Origin: Bacteroidota bacterium
Lineage (GTDB): Bacteria > Bacteroidota > Bacteroidia > AKYH767-A > 2013-40CM-41-45
Assembly (NCBI GenBank): GCA_016720935.1
Contig: JADKJP010000006.1
Span: 1,178,001 to 1,242,000, forward strand
Length of the DNA: 64,000 bases
Direction: 5' to 3'
Shown: positions 18,135-27,410 of the stretch, in pieces
Layout of the letters: each line of letters begins with the position of its first letter
Numbering within the stretch: the first letter of the stretch is position 1
Translations under genes and position numbers: made by a program
The notes under the pieces: generated by a model
Seen by the model: the letters and a program-made list of their open reading frames with translations, nothing else
Told to the model about the DNA's origin: nothing
Databases searched by the model: none

Positions 18135-18151
18135 GTCCCAAAAAAAGGGAC
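18135..18151. repeat. Short inverted repeat GTCCC-A7-GGGAC
   Basis: Perfect 5-bp arms around seven A, 53 bp upstream of the receiver gene start. It could be a weak operator or part of its leader. Confidence 0.3.
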
Positions 18152-18165
18152 AAAATGAAAATAAA

Positions 18166-18207
18166 TAGACATTCGGTCTGGCCATAGACTATGACCCCGA
18201 ATGTCTA
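18166..18207. repeat. 11-bp-arm hairpin
   Basis: Arms TAGACATTCGG (18166-18176) and CCGAATGTCTA (18197-18207) match perfectly. On the minus strand it is followed by TTTATTTTC, so it may terminate the 73-aa gene upstream on that strand. Otherwise it is a regulatory element for the receiver gene. Confidence 0.5.
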
Positions 18208-18376
18208 TTATTCAAGAAATTTAGCGTTTTACGAATTTTAGTGTGCTAAGTCATTTTCTTTCGATAAATCCGACCTCCTAACTATTAATATATTGATATA
18301 TAATAATATAAGATATTTTTTTAGTCTAAACTTGGAGTATTAAAAAAATACCCCAATATTTACATTATGGGACATA

Positions 18377-18598
18377 TCAGTTAGTTGACTTTGGGTCAAC
18401 AGAACATCCAATAACCATATCATCTAATGAACCGCCGGTTTCTACATATTGATACAATGCAGCGTCGCCACCCAGTTCATTATAGTTGCTGTTTGATTGT
18501 GCCTTGGTTACTACATCCTGGTTAACCTTTATTTTTCCCGATCCGGAATCATATGTGATACCGAATGCCATTAAGATGCTGATTAAGAGTTCTAACAT
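18377..18598 (-). CDS. Small protein with hydrophobic N-terminus, unknown
   Basis: 73 aa. MLELLISILMAFGI could be a short leader or membrane anchor; the rest is acidic with a glycine-rich part (ELGGDAALYQYVETGGSLDDMVIGC) and one cysteine near the end. Divergently transcribed from the 510-aa gene with a 119-bp shared promoter region. A peptide precursor is conceivable, but nothing proves it. Confidence 0.5.
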   Translation of the reverse strand: MLELLISILMAFGITYDSGSGKIKVNQDVVTKAQSNSNYNELGGDAALYQYVETGGSLDDMVIGCSVDPKSTN

Positions 18599-18717
18599 AT
18601 TTCGCAGTTTTTATGGGGTTTGAATAAGTCAAAACTATACCCATATGACCATCGGAATGGACGATTTTCGGCGATTATCTTACAATGAGATGAACCAGCA
18701 TTTTTTATATATAAATC

Positions 18718-20250
18718 ATGATTAAACTCAATTCTCTAAAAAACCTGATTTCCAAACTGAATGAGGAGGAGTATACTTCAGTAATCAATTTTTTAAAATT
18801 CAACTCTCCGAAAACAGGCCGGGCAAACTTGAAAAGTGTTTTGTTGGTTGAAATAGCCAAAGACAAACAGGCATATACATCTAATGAAATTCAAAAAACT
18901 ATATATGGAAATATCAATCATGTCGCATTTAATAAACTCGTGAACCGGGTTTATACAAAAGTGCTTGATGTGATTATTCTGGATTCTAATTTGTACAATG
19001 GTAAATATTCAACCAGGAATAAAGTTGTATTTGAACTGAGGAAAAAAATTTTACAGGTAGATCTTGTGATCTTGAGAGGAATTCGTGAAAATATTGAAAG
19101 AGAGATAGACTATATCATTCATAAATCAAGAACATTTGAAATATACGATGTCTTGATTCAAGCTCTCTATTCAAAACAGAGATTTTTAATTTTGCAGAAT
19201 AATCCTAAAAAAGCAGGTCAAATCAAAGCTGATATAATTGAGGCTGAAAGAGGTTGGACGGCATTCAATTCTGCTCAATCAATTTTTAATTCAATTTCGT
19301 CCAAAATCAATGCTTCAGCGGGTGATAGGAATTTTGAATTGGAATTGAATTCGGCGGTTCAGACATTAAAGGATAGCTATGATCAAACAAAATCTCCAAC
19401 AATCTTGTATTACTATCTGTTTCTTGCAACCGAAATTTCACAAAGAAAAAAAGAATTTCGAAAAGCTTCTTCATATTTGGAAGCACTTTTAAGAAATGTC
19501 GCTTCAAATAAGTCAGTTTACACAGACTTTAGGTACGGAATCACTCTAATAAATATTTCGAATAATCATATTCTAACATGTGAATTTGATAAAGCGGAGA
19601 ATAGAATAATTGAAGCTAAAAAGTATTTTAAAGAGCAACCTGTAAATTTATCCATTGCAGAAGAAATAGAATTTTTAATCCAGTTGTTCACAGGAAAGAT
19701 AGATAAGGCCGAGTTAATTATTAATAAGTTGGCAAATTCACCAAGTGCATTAAATGTTCCACTGCTTCTTAGTAAATGGACATATATGAAGGCTTGCATC
19801 TGTTTCTTGAAGCATAACTTTAAAGATGCAATTGATTTGTTTAGCCGATCCTCAGAGATCGAAAAAGATAAAGAAGGATGGAATTTCACCAAAAGAATAA
19901 TGATCCTCTTGTCTCGTATAGAAATGAACGATTTGGATTCAGCTGATTTAGATATCCAGAGCATGGATAAGTTTATGAAACGTTTACAAAAAGATAAGCA
20001 TATCAAGCCGAGATTAATTCTTATTGTACGAATATTAAGAAAGCTCATTAATGAAAATTTTGATTATAAGAAGGTTTATAAATTGAGAAAAAAGTACTTT
20101 GAGAAACTGATGTCAAATGAACCCGATTACAAATGGGAAATTAAGAGTCCAGAATTGATAATTTTTGATGAGTGGTTTATGTCAAAAATGAATAATTCAA
20201 CTTATGATTCAAATAATGTTATTCATAAGATTGATGCATTAACAGATTAA
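18718..20250 (+). CDS. Helical-repeat protein, unknown (paralog A)
   Basis: 510 aa, soluble, lysine-rich and almost entirely helical, with a TPR/SEL1-like look through the middle. It is homologous from end to end to the 539-aa protein at 21759-23378: shared blocks include KLV.RVY.KVLDVI, LRKK.LQ.D....RGI, YDVL...LYSK and, near the C-terminus, EPDYKWEIKSPELIIFDEWF. No catalytic motif found. AT-rich compared with flanking housekeeping genes. Paralogs this close suggest tandem duplication with genes inserted between them. Confidence 0.8.
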   Translation: MIKLNSLKNLISKLNEEEYTSVINFLKFNSPKTGRANLKSVLLVEIAKDKQAYTSNEIQKTIYGNINHVAFNKLVNRVYTKVLDVIILDSNLYNGKYSTRNKVVFELRKKILQVDLVILRGIRENIEREIDYIIHKSRTFEIYDVLIQALYSKQRFLILQNNPKKAGQIKADIIEAERGWTAFNSAQSIFNSISSKINASAGDRNFELELNSAVQTLKDSYDQTKSPTILYYYLFLATEISQRKKEFRKASSYLEALLRNVASNKSVYTDFRYGITLINISNNHILTCEFDKAENRIIEAKKYFKEQPVNLSIAEEIEFLIQLFTGKIDKAELIINKLANSPSALNVPLLLSKWTYMKACICFLKHNFKDAIDLFSRSSEIEKDKEGWNFTKRIMILLSRIEMNDLDSADLDIQSMDKFMKRLQKDKHIKPRLILIVRILRKLINENFDYKKVYKLRKKYFEKLMSNEPDYKWEIKSPELIIFDEWFMSKMNNSTYDSNNVIHKIDALTD

Positions 20251-20315
20251 ATTCTATTTTGTGCGGTTGTGATTTTATATAAGAGTTCTGTTATTAGCTG
20301 CTCTAATTATAGAAA

Positions 20316-21248
20316 ATGTTACAGAGCATATTTTGCAGGCAACAGTTTTTTTTATTTATCTTTTTCTTCAGACTCATTGATTCTGCTTATTCAAATCAGT
20401 TTATTTGGAGAGAAACACATGTGCAAAATGATTCAGGTTCCCAGATAAATAATATAAATAAATTTTCTAATTTTAAGTTAGAAGATCATAATTTAAACTT
20501 TTGTTTATCTTTTTTGCAAAGCCAATTTTTGCAAGATAAAAACGTATACTCATTAGGACTATCTGAAAAATATGCATTAAATTTTCGATTTGTAAAGTGT
20601 GGACTAAATTGGAGATTTTGTGGAAAATCAGATCTGGGATTTGTTTATATTATAGATAGTATTTGGTTAAAAAGCAACGACTATTTGGAATTCTATATAA
20701 ATGGCTCTGAAAAGAGAAATAAAACATTTGAGTCATCGTATTCTTTACTATTTATTTCGCAAACACTTCCGACTTACAGTTATTACAATCAGGACATGAC
20801 TAAACGAAGAGTACAAATCGGTGGTTTTTTAAACCCTGGAGTACTTCAACTTGCATATGGATTTGAATATAAGGTTAGAGAAATGGGAAGGATAGTTTGT
20901 TCATTAGCAACAATACGTTTACATTCCTTTAAAGAGTTTATTGGATCAAATCAAGACCAAGCCGATCAGATATCAAGGGTTGATTTGGATTATGGCTTTA
21001 GTTTAGATTTTGATTGCAAGAAAAATTTTAAAAATCGGTTGGAAATCTCAACTAATCTACATTTTTTTGTAAATTCATTTACAAAGGATAAGATAAAATA
21101 CAACTCTGACTTGTGTATTAGATATCTATTTTCAGAATTAATTATTTTGCAATGCACTGCGCGTATAAATTTCGATTCTGAAATATCGAGAAAGTTTATT
21201 TTTCAAAGTCAACTATCGTTAGGTCTCAATTATAAAATCAATCATTAG
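20316..21248 (+). CDS. Putative secreted or outer-membrane beta-rich protein, unknown
   Basis: 310 aa. A signal-like N-terminus (FFLFIFFFRLIDSAYSNQ, cut near residue 26) is followed by alternating polar/hydrophobic strands across the whole length, such as VQIGGFLNPGVLQLAYGFEYKV and a last strand ending SLGLNYKINH. That pattern suits a small outer-membrane barrel. It begins 65 bp after paralog A on the same strand and may be co-transcribed. No family recognised. Confidence 0.65.
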   Translation: MLQSIFCRQQFFLFIFFFRLIDSAYSNQFIWRETHVQNDSGSQINNINKFSNFKLEDHNLNFCLSFLQSQFLQDKNVYSLGLSEKYALNFRFVKCGLNWRFCGKSDLGFVYIIDSIWLKSNDYLEFYINGSEKRNKTFESSYSLLFISQTLPTYSYYNQDMTKRRVQIGGFLNPGVLQLAYGFEYKVREMGRIVCSLATIRLHSFKEFIGSNQDQADQISRVDLDYGFSLDFDCKKNFKNRLEISTNLHFFVNSFTKDKIKYNSDLCIRYLFSELIILQCTARINFDSEISRKFIFQSQLSLGLNYKINH

Positions 21249-21285
21249 TTTTTATCATTCGTGTTTCAGTGTTTTGATTCAATAT

Positions 21286-21591
21286 TTAGTTCGTAATTTT
21301 ATTATTTTCATTTGGCTCATTTAAGAACGATAACGAATATCGATCTTGTTTATTACCCTCCATGCTGTCAAAGAAATCTTTTGGAGTTAATTTGTGAATT
21401 GAACATAACTTAAAGAAATTTTTCATAGTTAAATTTTGGCCATTTTCCCATCTCCAGTAAGCTGTTCTATTTAGATTATTTTCATAGCTGAATAGTTCAG
21501 CTGATTTGTATCCTTTTTTAATTCGTAGCTTTCTTATTGCTACACCCAGGTTGATAAGCATTTCATCTTTTGATTTTTTAGCCGTTTTCAT
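21286..21591 (-). CDS. XRE-family HTH transcriptional regulator
   Basis: 101 aa from the ATG at 21591; an upstream TTG at 21612 is also possible but less likely. A Cro/CI helix-turn-helix spans about residues 16-70 (GVAIRKLRIKKGYKSAELF ... NRTAYWRWENGQNLTMKNFFKLC). Divergent from paralog B with 167 bp between starts, so it may repress that promoter or its own. No ligand domain or toxin partner is seen. Confidence 0.8.
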   Translation of the reverse strand: MKTAKKSKDEMLINLGVAIRKLRIKKGYKSAELFSYENNLNRTAYWRWENGQNLTMKNFFKLCSIHKLTPKDFFDSMEGNKQDRYSLSFLNEPNENNKITN

Positions 21592-21694
21592 GTTTTCATT
21601 TTTATACAGCAAGAATACTTATACTACCAAGGAGTTTAATGGAAATTGAAGAGCCTATTGAGACATTGAAATTGAGCTAAAAACCTTAAAAAAG

Positions 21695-21727
21695 TTTTTG
21701 AAAAGCTAGTAATATTGGTTTACTTTG
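21695..21727 (+). promoter_or_regulatory. Candidate Bacteroidota promoter of paralog B
   Basis: TTTTTG (21695-21700), a 19-base gap, then TTACTTTG (21720-21727), a near match to the -33/-7 consensus TTTG / TAnnTTTG, 31 bp before the ATG at 21759. Confidence 0.45.
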
Positions 21728-21758
21728 GAAAATAACATATACAATTTGACATCTAAAT

Positions 21759-23378
21759 ATGAAAGAGTTGAAGGATTTGAAATGGTTGATTCTAAATCTC
21801 ACAAAGGCCGAAAAAAAGGTTCTTTTTAAGTTATTAAAATTAACAAATGAAAAAGGTGCCGATTCGAAAGCTATACTTTTAATTCAATCACTATTGAATA
21901 GTCAGGACTATCATGTAAGTGATTTGAATACCATTTTATATAAAGATTCCCAAATAGTTGCGTTGCGTAAACTTATTAAAAGAACTTACTTGAGAGTATT
22001 GGATGTAATTCTATTAAAATATTCAATTGACTCCAATACAACATATGACTTACGTGCAAAGGAAATATTTCTATTGAGGAAGAAACTGCTTCAATATGAT
22101 ATGTTACTTTCAAGAGGTATTCAAGACACGAGTATTCCTGAATTGGATAAATTAATTCAGAAAGCTGAGAAGTATGAGTATTATGATATTTTACTATTCA
22201 TATTGTACAAGAAACGTAGGTTGCAGCTCGCTTCTTCCAATTATAAGAGTTTTCAAATTACAAACCATAAGATTGATAAATTTGAAATGGCAAGGAAATG
22301 TTTGCATAAAGCAGAAGAGTCTTTTTATATCGCTTGTGTTTTGAACTTTCAATCAATAAATCAAGAAGAGAATAAAAGTGGATATTTGAAAAGTATAATA
22401 AATGAAATTCGTGAAGATGTTAGAATTACTGGATCAAAAACCATTCGATATTACTTATACTTACATGAAATTGAATATTTCGACTTGAAAATGGATTATT
22501 ATTCAGCTTATCTTTCTTCTGAGCAGTTAACCTCATTTCTTCATAAAGAAAGTATCGTCAATAGCTTAACAAGGATGTCTACCGCTTTATTGAATAAGGC
22601 AGTTTATTTAATTAAGTGTTATCGCTTTCATGAAAGTGAATTAATTTTAAGCAACCTGGATCGAAGAATCTTGAAAAACAAACAAGATGATCTGGTTATT
22701 AAGGAGATTCTATTGTGTATTGCCATATTTTCTAGCAAGCAATTACTAGCCAAAGAATGTTTGACTTATATTTCAAAATTAATTGAAAGCGATGATAATT
22801 ATGGAATAAAGAAATCAAAATATTACTATTTAGGACTTAACTGCAATTATTTATTTGGACATTCGCTTTTTGGAAAAACATTTTCCGACTTCCCCGACGA
22901 AAAATGGAAGTTTTATCATCGTGTATTTAGTATTCAGTTGTTGATTGAATCTGAAAAATATGAATTGGCAGATGCACAGATTGAAAATAACAGGAAGTAT
23001 ATTGAAAGAATGAAAAAGTCGGATGTCCTGGATTCTCGACAGGCATTAATTGGTAAGGTGCTGGTTGAGCTTAGCAGGAAAAGCTATGATTTTAAAAAGG
23101 TATCCAAATCAAAGCATAAGGAACTCGCATTGTTGGATTCGGTTGAACCTGAATATCGCTGGCAGATCATGAGCCCTGAGTTTATTGTATTCCAGGATTG
23201 GTTTAATGCTCAGTTAAACCATGAAAAGTATGATCACGGGAAAGTTATGGAGAGAATGAAAGCAAAAATATCTCCTGTTGTTCAAAAACCCTTAGTAACT
23301 TTGAGCCCTGATGACGGTAGTAAAAACAACAGAAGAGTTCCTTCAGGAGCAAAGAGAAAAAAACTGGCTACTGCTTGA
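21759..23378 (+). CDS. Helical-repeat protein, unknown (paralog B)
   Basis: 539 aa, paralogous to the 510-aa protein upstream; strongest blocks are LRKKLLQYDMLLSRGIQ near residue 107 and EPEYRWQIMSPEFIVFQDWF near residue 465. Soluble, helical and lysine-rich. Its last ~37 residues (after the region aligned with paralog A) are basic and run 68 nt into selU in another frame. Function unknown; a scaffold or peptide-binding role would suit a helical solenoid but is only inference. Confidence 0.8.
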   Translation: MKELKDLKWLILNLTKAEKKVLFKLLKLTNEKGADSKAILLIQSLLNSQDYHVSDLNTILYKDSQIVALRKLIKRTYLRVLDVILLKYSIDSNTTYDLRAKEIFLLRKKLLQYDMLLSRGIQDTSIPELDKLIQKAEKYEYYDILLFILYKKRRLQLASSNYKSFQITNHKIDKFEMARKCLHKAEESFYIACVLNFQSINQEENKSGYLKSIINEIREDVRITGSKTIRYYLYLHEIEYFDLKMDYYSAYLSSEQLTSFLHKESIVNSLTRMSTALLNKAVYLIKCYRFHESELILSNLDRRILKNKQDDLVIKEILLCIAIFSSKQLLAKECLTYISKLIESDDNYGIKKSKYYYLGLNCNYLFGHSLFGKTFSDFPDEKWKFYHRVFSIQLLIESEKYELADAQIENNRKYIERMKKSDVLDSRQALIGKVLVELSRKSYDFKKVSKSKHKELALLDSVEPEYRWQIMSPEFIVFQDWFNAQLNHEKYDHGKVMERMKAKISPVVQKPLVTLSPDDGSKNNRRVPSGAKRKKLATA

Positions 23379-24360
23379 TGTCAGAAGTCAATCGGAATTT
23401 TCGCAGGGACATATTCCAGGGGCAGTAAATCTGCCTTTGCTCAATGATGAGCACCGAAGAATTGTCGGTACTACTTATAAGCAAAAAGGACGGGAAGAAG
23501 CAGTACAGGCAGGCTTTGATCTTGTGGGTCCTTCTTTCGGCGATTTTGTAAGACAGGCTAAAAGCCTTAGTAAATCTAAAACCATCTTTCTTTACTGTTG
23601 GAGAGGGGGAATGCGTTCCGGTATTATGTCCTGGATTTTGAACATGGCGGGTTTCCAGGTACATGTATTGAAAGGTGGATACAAAGCGTTTCGTAACTGG
23701 GCAATGACCCAGTTTTCTATCCCAAGGAAAACCATTGTAATTGGTGGGGCAACCGGTTCCGGTAAGACGGAATTGCTGGATTGTTTGCTCAAAGATGGAG
23801 GGCAGGTGATAGATCTGGAAGGCCTGGCCAACCACAAAGGTTCTTCTTTTGGTGCATTGGGGCAGCCTCCTCAACCAACCTATGAGCAATTCGAAAATAA
23901 TCTTGCTTTAAACTGGAGATATTCTGATCCTGACAGCATCCTCTGGTTGGAAAATGAAAGCCATGCCATCGGCAGAGTAAAGATTCCTGATCCACTCTTT
24001 GAAATTATCCTGAATTCACCTTTGATTGAAGTGATCGTTCCTAAAAAAATCAGGGCGGAAAGAATCCTTCATGAATATGGACATTTTCCTCCGGTTTCTT
24101 TAGCTGAATGTACTGCTAGGCTTCAAAAACGTTTAGGAGGCTTACGAACACAGCAGGCTTTATCCGCTTTGGAAGAGAAAAACTTTGATGTCTGGATTGA
24201 CATTCTACTTGATTATTATGATAAAACTTATTCTCACGGAAACGAAGAGAGGAAAAATAAAGTAATCAGGAGTATAGAAATTTCTGATGGTGAATCTCAT
24301 CATGAATTTGCAAAAAGAATTGAAACATTTGGAAATGAAATTTTAAACCAGATCATTTGA
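23311..24360 (+). CDS. selU: tRNA 2-selenouridine synthase
   Basis: 349 aa, also named MnmH. It replaces sulfur by selenium at the wobble uridine of tRNAs for Lys, Glu and Gln. The N-terminal rhodanese domain carries the catalytic Cys C96 in YCWRGGMRS, and a P-loop domain begins with GGATGSGKT at 145-153. The start at 23311 is needed to complete the rhodanese domain and lies inside the end of paralog B (68-nt overlap). The selD start abuts its stop. Confidence 0.96.
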   Translation: MTVVKTTEEFLQEQREKNWLLLDVRSQSEFSQGHIPGAVNLPLLNDEHRRIVGTTYKQKGREEAVQAGFDLVGPSFGDFVRQAKSLSKSKTIFLYCWRGGMRSGIMSWILNMAGFQVHVLKGGYKAFRNWAMTQFSIPRKTIVIGGATGSGKTELLDCLLKDGGQVIDLEGLANHKGSSFGALGQPPQPTYEQFENNLALNWRYSDPDSILWLENESHAIGRVKIPDPLFEIILNSPLIEVIVPKKIRAERILHEYGHFPPVSLAECTARLQKRLGGLRTQQALSALEEKNFDVWIDILLDYYDKTYSHGNEERKNKVIRSIEISDGESHHEFAKRIETFGNEILNQII

Positions 24361-25419
24361 ATGGACAATCAACTGAATGAAACCATAAAACTCACCCAGA
24401 TGAGCCGGGGATCCGGGTGTGGCTGTAAAATTGCACCTGCTATTCTGGAAGAAATACTCGGAGCGAAAGTACAAGGGAATAATTTTCCTAACCTTTTGGT
24501 AGGAAATGAACATAAAGACGATGCGGCTGTCCTGGAATTGCCGGGAGGTATTTGCCTGATCAGTACAACTGATTTTTTTACACCTATTGTCAACAACCCA
24601 TACGATTACGGTCGAATAGCCGCGGCGAACGCGTTAAGTGATGTTTACGCAATGGGTGGTAAGCCGATCCTTGCACTCGCGATTATGGGTTTTCCTGTAG
24701 ATAAATTATCTACCGATGTTGCAAGACAGATCATTGCCGGAGCAAAAGAGATTTGTAAAACCGCGAATATACCCCTGGCCGGTGGTCATACTATTGATTC
24801 TCCTGAACCGGTTTTTGGTCTTGCAGTAAACGGCCTTGTTAAAAAAGAAAACATTCGAAAGAACTCAACTGCAAAAGAGGGTGATGTGCTCATCCTGACA
24901 AAACCCCTTGGTACAGGAATTCTTGCAGCGGCTCACAAACGTGGTCTGATTGAGACTGCCGACCTCGAACGACTTATACAAGTGATGACACGACTCAATG
25001 TTGAGGGTGAGAAGTTGGGTGAAATTCCTGGAGTTCATGCCATGACGGATGTAACCGGCTTTGGTTTGTTGGGACATCTCATTGAAATGTGTGAGGGGAG
25101 TGGATTATCCGCAAATTTAGTTTTGAATAAGATCCCTTTAATTGAAGGAGTAGAAACCTATACAAAGCAATTCATCGTTCCGGATAACACTTATCGGAAT
25201 TGGAACAGTTATGAGAAAAAAGTAAATGGTATCAACGGACCCGAATTCATGATTCTTTGCGACCCTCAAACAAGTGGCGGACTATTGATTTCTGCTCATC
25301 CTGATTCTGTGAATGAAATCACCGAGGCATTAAACCAATTTTCATTCACTGAAAACTGTACGGTGATCGGATCCATGATTCCGCAATCGGATTCAATGGT
25401 ATATATTCACCAGAATTGA
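24361..25419 (+). CDS. selD: Selenide, water dikinase (selenophosphate synthase)
   Basis: 352 aa. Makes selenophosphate from selenide and ATP, the selenium donor for SelU. N-terminal GSGCGCK gives active-site C20 and K23, matching C17 and K20 of E. coli SelD, so it is a cysteine form and not a selenoprotein. Motifs DDAAV, TTDFF, GGHTID, MTDVTGFGLLGH and LCDPQTSGGLL are intact. ATG directly follows the selU stop, so the two are translationally coupled. Confidence 0.97.
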   Translation: MDNQLNETIKLTQMSRGSGCGCKIAPAILEEILGAKVQGNNFPNLLVGNEHKDDAAVLELPGGICLISTTDFFTPIVNNPYDYGRIAAANALSDVYAMGGKPILALAIMGFPVDKLSTDVARQIIAGAKEICKTANIPLAGGHTIDSPEPVFGLAVNGLVKKENIRKNSTAKEGDVLILTKPLGTGILAAAHKRGLIETADLERLIQVMTRLNVEGEKLGEIPGVHAMTDVTGFGLLGHLIEMCEGSGLSANLVLNKIPLIEGVETYTKQFIVPDNTYRNWNSYEKKVNGINGPEFMILCDPQTSGGLLISAHPDSVNEITEALNQFSFTENCTVIGSMIPQSDSMVYIHQN

Positions 25420-25428
25420 AATTCCTGT

Positions 25429-27216
25429 TTAGTGAATAATCTGAATACGGCTGTGCTGCACGCCTTCCGATGAAGTACATTCCAGGATGTACATTCCGGA
25501 TGGTACTGCATTCACATCAATTTTGGTGCTGTTGCCATTTCCAAGGAAATCATCATTCGTACTGTAACAGATTTTACCATTCAGATCAAACAGCTTCAGA
25601 GTTGGGTGATGCAAATTTTGCATTGCTTCAAGCAGGATGAATGACTCCGCGGGATTGGGATAATTGCGAATCATTTCACCGGATTTTGCCTGAAGGGAAA
25701 TGCCTGTACCATCATCGATGACAATTGTGTAATCCTCTGTTTCCCCGGAAAGGAAATTTGTACATGCATCGATAGCGCCATTGGTTGCACCTGACAAACG
25801 TGTACGGATTCTCATTTTTGTTGTACCCAAGGATGCAGTTGGAGGGACAATGAACAAAATACTGGATGGAACATTAATAGTTGTAGAAGCGCTGATCTGT
25901 GACCATTCCGATGCGTCGAAAGAACCATTTCTGTCATAATCTATCCAAAGTGAAATATTCGCGTTGAAAGTGGTGGTGACACTGATTTCGTAAGTAGCAT
26001 TACGTATCAAAGTGGCGGTGGTAAATCCTGATGGTGGATAATCGGAATAATTCGGAGCCGTCAAATTTCCACAACCGGTTCCTACATTCGCAAGTGTAGT
26101 ACCAAAGATTCTCACACTGTCGATGGAACCATAACCCATACAATCGCCTCCGAGATTTTGGGTGCAGTAACAAAGTGTTGGCGAGCTGAAATCAACAAAT
26201 ACAGGAGTGGAATAGGCGGTGAGTCCGCTACAGGTAACGGCACAGCGATACCAATTAGCAATCACTTGTGTAGACGAATAACTCAGGACGGTTGCTCCGG
26301 TGAGATCTGTCCATGTAATAGAGTCAGGAGAAGATTGCCACTGGTAAGTCTGACCAGGTCCACTGCTGTTTCCGGAAAGTGATACAATGAATGGATTGTT
26401 CGGGCAAACAGTACTAAAGGAGGAAAGAGCAACTCCCGGCACCGGTGGAGCGGTACAAGGAGCAGGAGCTTCCCATTTGTAATGGAGGCCAACAGGAGGG
26501 ACAGATGATGGATTCAATGTGCATGTAGCGGTATTCGTTGCTCCATTGATAGAATTGACCCAACCTCCGGTTCCTGTACCCCGAAGATTAAAATCGCTGC
26601 TGTCATTTCCAATCATTCCAACAGTAACGAAACTGGCATTCAGATTGCATGTCATTTCACCATAACTGTATTCAATTTGGTTGCTACCTTCATAGAGCAA
26701 TATTTGAAAATTAAAGTTGTCTCCGATATTTCCATGCTTTCTGAAATTTTTCCATTGAATCACCAATGTTTGATTTGGACTGGTGCCAATTGTCGAATAA
26801 AGGATTGATGAACCACCTTGCGCCTGGAGATTTCTTGCGAATCCTGCAAGGAAATTTCCGCCGGTAGAAGAATTCAATGGAAAGTAATCCGATGCTGAAT
26901 TCATATTCACACCACCGGTTCCGAGGGCGATCCAACCATTCACATTCACTCCGAAAACATCGTAATTGAAACCATTGTATAGAAAATTAAAACCAATCGG
27001 CAAACCGGGACCACTTTGTGTTGATCCTCCGAGCGGAAACACAGGATCAATAAAATATTCATCTTCTGAAGTAGTATCACCAAGAAATGTTCCGGTGGCA
27101 ATTTCATCATAATTGCTGATATCCGATTGAAAGATGTATGTACTTACCTGTGCTGAGGAGGTGTAAATTAGTCCAAAACTGAGAATGAAAATGATTTGAA
27201 TGGATCGGAGTAACAT
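25429..27216 (-). CDS. Secreted GEVED-domain protein with T9SS sorting tail
   Basis: 595 aa from the ATG at 27216 (a TTG at 27246 is in frame but precedes the signal peptide LLRSIQIIFILSFGLIYTSSAQ). An Ig-like/PKD stretch lies around residues 265-340, and a GEVED domain around 420-500 (WIDYDRNGSFDASEW ... GETEDYTIVIDDGTG). The C-terminal NYPNPAESFILLEA ... VPSGMYILEC is a type A T9SS domain. Probably a surface adhesin or matrix protein; no enzyme motif seen. Divergent from the lysyl oxidase homologue. Confidence 0.88.
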   Translation of the reverse strand: MLLRSIQIIFILSFGLIYTSSAQVSTYIFQSDISNYDEIATGTFLGDTTSEDEYFIDPVFPLGGSTQSGPGLPIGFNFLYNGFNYDVFGVNVNGWIALGTGGVNMNSASDYFPLNSSTGGNFLAGFARNLQAQGGSSILYSTIGTSPNQTLVIQWKNFRKHGNIGDNFNFQILLYEGSNQIEYSYGEMTCNLNASFVTVGMIGNDSSDFNLRGTGTGGWVNSINGATNTATCTLNPSSVPPVGLHYKWEAPAPCTAPPVPGVALSSFSTVCPNNPFIVSLSGNSSGPGQTYQWQSSPDSITWTDLTGATVLSYSSTQVIANWYRCAVTCSGLTAYSTPVFVDFSSPTLCYCTQNLGGDCMGYGSIDSVRIFGTTLANVGTGCGNLTAPNYSDYPPSGFTTATLIRNATYEISVTTTFNANISLWIDYDRNGSFDASEWSQISASTTINVPSSILFIVPPTASLGTTKMRIRTRLSGATNGAIDACTNFLSGETEDYTIVIDDGTGISLQAKSGEMIRNYPNPAESFILLEAMQNLHHPTLKLFDLNGKICYSTNDDFLGNGNSTKIDVNAVPSGMYILECTSSEGVQHSRIQIIH

Positions 27217-27410
27217 AATTTTTTCTGCATTGAGATTGGAGAACAATTTAGGCTATTTTTTTATTTTCATGTACTTGGATAATTATCAGAAAGCCTTGTA
27301 CTGGCATAATCTGAATTGTTAAATTAATTATATTAGCATTTCAGGTAAGATTCTTTCTTTCCGCCTGTTTCCTGCAGTCCACAATTCGAATCATTTAAAC
27401 ACACAAGTGA

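Noticed and set aside
21286..21612. Toxin-antitoxin regulator
   Set aside because: The HTH protein has no adjacent toxin-sized partner; it faces a 539-aa protein of another kind.
18135..23378. Mobile element or prophage
   Set aside because: AT-rich with paralogs, but no transposase, integrase, terminal repeats, target-site duplication or phage structural gene seen.
24361..25419. Selenocysteine in SelD
   Set aside because: The active-site codon encodes Cys and no in-frame TGA occurs before the stop.
27384..27400. tRNA T-loop (ATTCGAATC)
   Set aside because: No acceptor or anticodon stems can be built around it.
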